NCBI GenBank assembly: GCA_903813345.2
Contig: CAIIXF020000443.1
Coordinates: 1 to 12,000 of the forward strand
Length of the DNA stretch: 12,000 bases
Origin: Owenia fusiformis
Taxonomy: Eukaryota > Annelida > Polychaeta > Sabellida > Oweniidae
Direction: 5' to 3'
Shown: one piece after another, positions 7,191 to 12,000 of the stretch
Numbering within the stretch: the first letter of the stretch is position 1
How the letters are laid out: each line of letters opens with the position of its first letter
Translations under genes and position numbers: made by a program
The notes under the pieces: generated by a model
What the model was told of the DNA's origin: nothing
The model's input: only the letters and a program-made list of their open reading frames with translations
The model's database searches: none

Positions 7191-7568
7191 TTACATTTTC
7201 CATTTTAAGAGGCAATCAGGGTAGGCCCCATGCTGACGGCATTTTCCGGCATTGATACAACCCATTCGCACATTATTTACAGAATGTGGTTCTAGGCTAA
7301 GGTGATTTATGTTGATACATAGCTTGTTATGACAAAGGTGAGATAAGTCCAGTGTCGATAAATCAAGCGTATCGTTAGGATGCCGTGTGGCATAGGACAG
7401 CCAGTGAGCCGACACGGTCACCCATTTTTGACTACCGCGCTTCTGTATGCACAACTGCCCATACCCGGTAGCCTTGTTACGATAGCCTGTCCAAATAATG
7501 CAGTTATTGGGGTAGACTGTTGCCTCCCGGCCCAATCTCTGGGCATATTTTGCCCCCCAGGCATCCAT
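7191..7568 (-). CDS. His-Cys box endonuclease, copy 3
   Basis: Identical translation to the 499-876 gene with all predicted active-site and zinc residues present. It is the last copy that still has the candidate leftward upstream exon (7971-7755) on its 5' side, across the unit edge at 7692|7693. Confidence 0.85.
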   Translation of the reverse strand: MDAWGAKYAQRLGREATVYPNNCIIWTGYRNKATGYGQLCIQKRGSQKWVTVSAHWLSYATRHPNDTLDLSTLDLSHLCHNKLCININHLSLEPHSVNNVRMGCINAGKCRQHGAYPDCLLKWKM

Positions 7569-8437
7569 TTTGGCCTATTTTACAAGCAAGAAACAACTTA
7601 TATGTTATACAAGTGAGATAAGATAGAATGAATTCTGAAAAAATCAAAAAAATCATTTTTCTTACCAAATTGTGTTTCCAAAAATCTGAATAATAGTCAC
7701 ACCTGGTTGATCCCTGGCACCAATGTCCTGTGTGAGGTGAATCTACTGTCTTACCTTAATAAAAGTCCATAATGCTTTTAATCCTCCTCCATGTTTATCT
7801 ATGTAAAAAAAATTGAATTCTGACTTACCCTCACATGGAATATTTGGTTGTGCTGACTGGTTAAACACTGATTGTGCTGCTGTTGTCTCAACTTCTATGG
7901 ACTCTATCGGTGTATGTACTCTCAGTTGAGATGTTGTCTGTATGATGTGATGTAGGAACAAGTCACGGCTACTGAAAAACATGAACCGAAAAATGAGTTA
8001 TGCAATAACTAATTAATATGCGCATAATTAATGAGTATTGTGTTTTTTCATTAAAATTGTGATATATTCATAAAAAAAGCTGATCTATAAATCAGGTAAT
8101 TTGACCAGGTCTGCTTTAAATGGAACAACAATGCCTTATCTAGCAAATAAATCAAGATACAGTTTGTTTACATATACTGACAATGTACTGACATGCCATC
8201 TTTTGATCTAGGGGTGATTTATCTCAAACTCAAACAGTGAACTATTTATTGTGTTAAGACTTTATCATTCTTCAGACACTTTTTTAAACATAATCTGGAA
8301 TTATTAATTGGTCAGATGGCTGCCCAAGTCACCCAGAAACACATCTCATGTATTATCAAACCACTACTTTCACTTGAAAGACTGGACTTAGAGAGGAGAA
8401 CATCATTCTGCTTTGGATTGTTCCAAGTTATCAAGCA
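7569..8437. promoter_or_regulatory. Divergent spacer, third occurrence
   Basis: Third copy of the 877-1745 region, with leftward donors at 7828, 7754 and 7665, the palindrome at 8012-8032 and AATAAA at 7758-7763. It is the last complete spacer in the array. The spacer after the final endonuclease is cut off at 11038. Confidence 0.4.
7755..7971 (-). CDS. Possible upstream exon, third occurrence
   Basis: Same open frame and borders as 1063-1279, with the shorter alternative ending at 7829. In-frame joining to endonuclease copy 3 (exon from 7574) is possible. No fourth copy follows the last endonuclease. Confidence 0.3.
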
Positions 8438-10513
8438 ATGTCAACTATGTCAAAACCACCAAGAGGATTTGGTCATTTTTATTCCAAAAATAAGTTTCGT
8501 AACCAGCAAACATTTTCTGAAGGACATACGCAGCATCCGGCATATGGGACGGTAGCGAATCGCGAAGAGGAATCGTCCCCACCTACAAAAATTAGGAGGC
8601 TAGATCAGGAGACTCATTCGTTAGTTGTCAGGAAAAGTAGAGGTGGGAATAGTTATGAAGTACCCGATGTCCACATGCAACCTGGTAGAGGTAAGATTTT
8701 AAGGCCAAAACTTTCTGAACCAAAAATCTCAGATAAATACATCACTGATGAACCCCTAGATGGCACTGTTGGTGGAGATGAAACTCTAATAGTTAGTCAG
8801 AATTCTATGATTAATTGTTTCAACTTGGTAGCAAAAGATCATAGGGCCCATAGCAAAAAATGTAGAGGTGATTTGAAGGTACATAAAAAAATTCCATTTG
8901 GTTTAGTTTGCAAAATGCAGCTTTCATGTAGTAAATGTGGGTTTCTCTCCAAAATGTGCAAATTATATGAAGAAGTCAAGGGAAAAAAGAAAGGTGGCAG
9001 GAGGAAAGCTAAGATCAATGTAGCAATACACGTAGCTCTACAATCCTCCTCTATTGGTGTTGAGGCATTTCGAAAAATTTTAGCTACTTGCAATGCAAGG
9101 GCCCCTTCTTCCCAAGGAATGCAAAAAAATTCTAAAGCGGTCAGTGGAGATATTGAGAAAATGGGTGAAAATGATTTAAAAACGAGACGTAGCAAATTAA
9201 TAGAGGTGAATAAACTGAGGGGTGTATCTTCAAAAGATGAAAAAAAAGTCCAGGTAGCATTTGATGGGTGTTACAGTAGTAGCACATTCGGATCTTGGGG
9301 TAAGCTTGGTCAGCGCGCTACCAGAGCAGTTGGTGTATCTGTTGAAACAATGACCGATGCCATGCAGATAATATCTGTATGCTTGTATAATAAGCTATGT
9401 TGGCGCGGGGCTTACCTAAGGGCGCGTGGGTTTGATGTTAAATGTCCTGGTGGCCATGATGGTTGTACATCAAATATAAAGAAATCTGAAGCTTTTCAAG
9501 AATTCAACATGGGGTACAAACTTGCAAAAGATTTGGATGCAGACAATTTGCAAATAGAATACCTGACTACAGATGGTGATGCTAAAGGCTCCCTTGGTGC
9601 TCAGTCATTTTACGATGAAAAACAGAGCAATCACAAAGTTACAAAACTTAGCGATAGAGTGCACAAAGGGCAACTTCAATTTAAGCACAGTCTTAAAGCT
9701 AGCTTTAGTAGACATATGTTCCCAGGTAACAAAGATCTCCAGCAGAAAATGTTTTCCCTAGATATAAAAGAGAGGTGTGACAAAATCATGGGTCAGCTTG
9801 CCAAAAAATACAATGATTTGGGTGTTGTATCAGTTCAATACATGAATAGGGTCATCACAAGTACAGTGAACTGTTACGCTGGGAATCATGAGCAATGTAG
9901 ACCCCACCTTAATAGTTGCAAAGGGGCTAAGAAATCATGGCTAGAAACATCCCACAATCTCAAGGTGTGTGGAATTACAAAGAATGACAAATTGATGCCA
10001 TCTCAGGAAGATTGCAAATTCATACGCGTACTTTTAGAAATGAAGTTGGGCCCCGAAGCTGTTAATGACGGGCGCTTTTACACGCATACAAACAAAAATG
10101 AAGCATCAAATAAGGTAATTGCAGAATATTTACCTAAAAACAAGGTGTTTTCAGCCACATGTAATGGCAGATTACATTCTGCAGTATTAGATATAAACCA
10201 TGGAAGAGAAAATGCCACTCACCTCAAATTGGAACTTATTGGGGCCCCAATATCATCAGCAAGTGCTGCAAAGCATCTACGTAGCATGAGTGAAAAGAAA
10301 AGATACATGAGAAAATATAAAAATTCCCCACATGCAAGAAAAAACAAGTCTTTTCATAGAGCATACTACACTAGACAGTATTTACACACAAGATTAGAAA
10401 AGCGAACTAGTGATTATAAGAAAGAGCAACTAGACAAAAAACCCATTTTAAAAATGAAATTGAGGAGATCACCAAGGTTCGGTGATCACGATTATGCCCA
10501 AGAGATTATATGA
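8438..10513 (+). CDS. Mutator-like (MULE-type) DDE transposase, complete copy C
   Basis: Full-length 691 codons, with the same translation as copies A and B and no break in the catalytic region. It lies in the terminal unit of the array. The plus-strand AATAAA that follows the earlier copies about 590 bp after the stop is missing here because the array ends at 11038, so its transcript would have to end elsewhere. Confidence 0.85.
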   Translation: MSTMSKPPRGFGHFYSKNKFRNQQTFSEGHTQHPAYGTVANREEESSPPTKIRRLDQETHSLVVRKSRGGNSYEVPDVHMQPGRGKILRPKLSEPKISDKYITDEPLDGTVGGDETLIVSQNSMINCFNLVAKDHRAHSKKCRGDLKVHKKIPFGLVCKMQLSCSKCGFLSKMCKLYEEVKGKKKGGRRKAKINVAIHVALQSSSIGVEAFRKILATCNARAPSSQGMQKNSKAVSGDIEKMGENDLKTRRSKLIEVNKLRGVSSKDEKKVQVAFDGCYSSSTFGSWGKLGQRATRAVGVSVETMTDAMQIISVCLYNKLCWRGAYLRARGFDVKCPGGHDGCTSNIKKSEAFQEFNMGYKLAKDLDADNLQIEYLTTDGDAKGSLGAQSFYDEKQSNHKVTKLSDRVHKGQLQFKHSLKASFSRHMFPGNKDLQQKMFSLDIKERCDKIMGQLAKKYNDLGVVSVQYMNRVITSTVNCYAGNHEQCRPHLNSCKGAKKSWLETSHNLKVCGITKNDKLMPSQEDCKFIRVLLEMKLGPEAVNDGRFYTHTNKNEASNKVIAEYLPKNKVFSATCNGRLHSAVLDINHGRENATHLKLELIGAPISSASAAKHLRSMSEKKRYMRKYKNSPHARKNKSFHRAYYTRQYLHTRLEKRTSDYKKEQLDKKPILKMKLRRSPRFGDHDYAQEII

Positions 10514-10536
10514 GGTAAGTGATCTAATCATACCAT
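10514..10536. other. Convergent gap with interrupted palindrome, fourth occurrence
   Basis: Same 23-bp gap as at 476-498, between transposase copy C and endonuclease copy 4. Confidence 0.4.
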
Positions 10537-10914
10537 TTACATTTTCCATTTTAAGAGGCAATCAGGGTAGGCCCCATGCTGACGGCATTTTCCGGCATTG
10601 ATACAACCCATTCGCACATTATTTACAGAATGTGGTTCTAGGCTAAGGTGATTTATGTTGATACATAGCTTGTTATGACAAAGGTGAGATAAGTCCAGTG
10701 TCGATAAATCAAGCGTATCGTTAGGATGCCGTGTGGCATAGGACAGCCAGTGAGCCGACACGGTCACCCATTTTTGACTACCGCGCTTCTGTATGCACAA
10801 CTGCCCATACCCGGTAGCCTTGTTACGATAGCCTGTCCAAATAATGCAGTTATTGGGGTAGACTGTTGCCTCCCGGCCCAATCTCTGGGCATATTTTGCC
10901 CCCCAGGCATCCAT
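10537..10914 (-). CDS. His-Cys box endonuclease, copy 4 (array end, lacks upstream exon)
   Basis: The coding frame is the same 125 codons with all key residues. Its 5' side differs from the other copies: only 124 bp of repeat sequence remain before the array ends at 11038. The candidate upstream exon and the presumed divergent promoter are therefore absent and replaced by unrelated flank. The microexon candidate (11031-11012) and its TATTCAG acceptor survive, now preceded by flank sequence that includes a CTAAT. If leftward transcription normally starts in the divergent spacer, this copy may be silent or depend on flanking DNA. Translation from its own Met1 remains possible. Confidence 0.8.
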   Translation of the reverse strand: MDAWGAKYAQRLGREATVYPNNCIIWTGYRNKATGYGQLCIQKRGSQKWVTVSAHWLSYATRHPNDTLDLSTLDLSHLCHNKLCININHLSLEPHSVNNVRMGCINAGKCRQHGAYPDCLLKWKM

Positions 10915-11038
10915 TTTGGCCTATTTTACAAGCAAGAAACAACTTATATGTTATACAAGTGAGATAAGATAGAATGAATTCTGAAAAAATCAAAAAAATC
11001 ATTTTTCTTACCAAATTGTGTTTCCAAAAATCTGAATA
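10915..11038. repeat. Truncated spacer and right edge of the tandem array
   Basis: This matches 877-1000 and then stops matching after TCTGAATA (11031-11038). The next bases are TTAGGTAG in place of the ATAGTCAC found at internal unit edges. It marks the junction with unique DNA. It contains the leftward donor-like GTAAGA at 11011 and the acceptor-like AG at 11033-11032. Confidence 0.9.
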
Positions 11039-11066
11039 TTAGGTAGAAAACAACTTACTTTTCTGA

Positions 11067-11080
11067 CATAGGATAACATG
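11067..11080 (+). repeat. 14-bp direct repeat, left member (CATAGGATAACATG)
   Basis: An exact copy lies at 11870-11883. The two are separated by 789 bp and both are followed by TGAA, with one extra G here. This could be a target-site duplication around a decayed insertion or a short shared motif. Confidence 0.5.
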
Positions 11081-11597
11081 GTGAATTGACAAAGTTTGAG
11101 AGAATATTACAAAAATCCTAGCCCATCGATTTCACTCATATTAACAGACAATAAAGAGATATCCTTAAACTTACCTCAGAAAAAGTCTTGAAAAAAATAT
11201 CCCACGAAAATCAAAAGAACCGCTGGATTGTTCACACGCGTAGTGATTTTTCAATGGAAAATTAACATGGCCCAGCCAACACACCCCCTACGTCATCAAT
11301 ATTTACCAAAAAATAATCCAATTTTTTTCATGAAAGTTTTCTGCTATCATCCAATGCCTAAGAGTCTGTACTTACTTATTAACCAGCAAAGAGGTACATT
11401 GCATCCGAATATGTCCCATTTATACACCATCCAACACCCAAACAGTTTTCAAAATGGACTACTTTTCCTATACGATGAGTAAACAAAAGGCCACGTGAGT
11501 TGTATTGTACCATAGTACCTGTAGATTAGCTTTAGTTTGTATTGCATTCGCAGTGATTATTACGAATTTAACATCATGACTGCATTTTCGTATACAC

Positions 11598-11616
11598 GCG
11601 GGTGCAATACACCCGC
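11598..11616. repeat. Perfect hairpin GCGGGTG-CAATA-CACCCGC
   Basis: A 7-bp GC-rich stem with a 5-base loop stands in otherwise AT-rich flank. The role is unknown. Confidence 0.5.
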
Positions 11617-11869
11617 ACAGCAGTTAATGAGCTAGCCTGATCATGAAAACGATCAATGAATCCATTGAGCGGGATTCCAGGTGTTTATGTTGGTTGTATC
11701 TAGCCTGTACAATGTAGGTTGCGCTTTTTGTCGTGGACTTTTTGACACTTCACTGATGCTGCCATCTATTTTGCTGCTAACTATTTTTGTTCTTATTCTA
11801 ATACCGATTTCTAGTTTGAAGAATACCATCATGTAATAAATAAGCATATTCCATAGTTAGCATGATATT

Positions 11870-11883
11870 CATAGGATAACATG
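11870..11883 (+). repeat. 14-bp direct repeat, right member
   Basis: Identical to 11067-11080. Confidence 0.5.
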
Positions 11884-11944
11884 TGAAAATAAAAAGGGTA
11901 TTTTTGTAATCAGTGGTAAAATATGATATTTTTGACAAATTTTC

Positions 11945-11963
11945 ACTTAAGGTACGCTTAAGT
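11945..11963. repeat. Perfect hairpin ACTTAAG-GTACG-CTTAAGT
   Basis: A 7-bp stem and 5-base loop near the window end, with the same geometry as the 11598-11616 hairpin but an AT-rich stem. No function can be assigned. Confidence 0.45.
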
Positions 11964-12000
11964 TAATCAAAAGTACAAAAAATGGCAGGCATATTTTTTT

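Larger units (their letters stand above)
1..11038. repeat. Head-to-tail tandem array of a 3346-bp unit (about 3.3 copies)
   Basis: Every landmark recurs at exactly +3346: transposase stops end at 475, 3821, 7167 and 10513, and endonuclease genes begin at 499, 3845, 7191 and 10537. Stretches compared by eye in different copies were identical, and the encoded proteins are the same. Identity with the preceding unit ends at 11038, where an internal copy continues with ATAG and the flank continues with TTAG. If that edge is the unit boundary, full units are 1001-4346, 4347-7692 and 7693-11038, and 1-1000 is the tail of a further unit. The left edge of the array lies outside the window. Such identity implies very recent amplification, active homogenisation, or an assembler repeating one unit; the sequence alone cannot tell these apart. 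Confidence 0.96.
11039..12000. other. Unique flanking DNA, no supported gene
   Basis: These 962 bp share no extended sequence with the unit. Short open frames at 11228-11482 (+) and 11653-11847 (-) have no recognisable domain and are probably chance. Leftward donor-like GTAAGT sites occur near 11058, 11174 and 11370. I could not build an exon chain into the last endonuclease: the exon ending at 11175 meets a TGA in the required phase. A plus-strand AATAAA lies at 11835-11840. No tRNA, rRNA or transposon end is visible. Confidence 0.6.

Noticed and set aside
1-11038. CRISPR array or classical short satellite
   Set aside because: The repeat unit is 3.3 kb and encodes two intact proteins; there are no short repeats with variable spacers.
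11175-11290. Flank exon spliced to the last endonuclease through the GTAAGT at 11174
   Set aside because: In the phase needed to join the microexon the exon ends in TGA, so it cannot extend the protein.
11228-11482. 84-codon + strand frame in the flank
   Set aside because: No domain, no homologue recognised, and no supporting start context or exon structure.
11653-11847. 64-codon minus-strand frame in the flank
   Set aside because: Short and unrecognised. It could be an exon but nothing supports it.

Overview
This is eukaryotic DNA, most likely from an invertebrate metazoan genome, although the sequence does not fix the species. It is AT-rich. It shows GTAAGT-type splice donors with pyrimidine-rich acceptors, a transposase of the animal Mutator-like type, and no bacterial ribosome-binding sites or operon structure. 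Nothing in it looks like ordinary host housekeeping sequence.

Positions 1-11038 are about 3.3 head-to-tail copies of one 3346-bp unit with an exact period. All open reading frames repeat without a visible indel or amino-acid change. Each unit carries (i) on the + strand an intact 691-codon Mutator-like (MULE-type) DDE transposase gene, (ii) converging on it with a 23-bp gap, a 125-codon minus-strand gene for a His-Cys box (His-Me finger) endonuclease that keeps the catalytic and zinc-binding residues of the I-PpoI type, and (iii) between the endonuclease start and the next transposase start, about 870 bp with splice-like signals, one or more possible minus-strand upstream exons, and a divergent AT-rich presumed promoter. 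The window opens inside the last quarter of a transposase, then holds three complete transposases and four complete endonuclease genes.

The array breaks off at 11038|11039. Positions 11039-12000 are unrelated flanking DNA with no gene I can support. They hold only small hairpins, a 14-bp direct repeat, isolated splice-donor-like sites and an AATAAA.

My reading is a recently amplified mobile element in which a DDE transposase is paired with a homing-type nuclease. This may be analogous to transposase/nuclease partnerships elsewhere, where the nuclease cuts the empty site to promote retention or spread. The pairing and tandem layout are seen directly. The joint function is inference. No clear terminal inverted repeats were found by eye, so the true element ends are unresolved, and an assembly artefact in copy number cannot be excluded.
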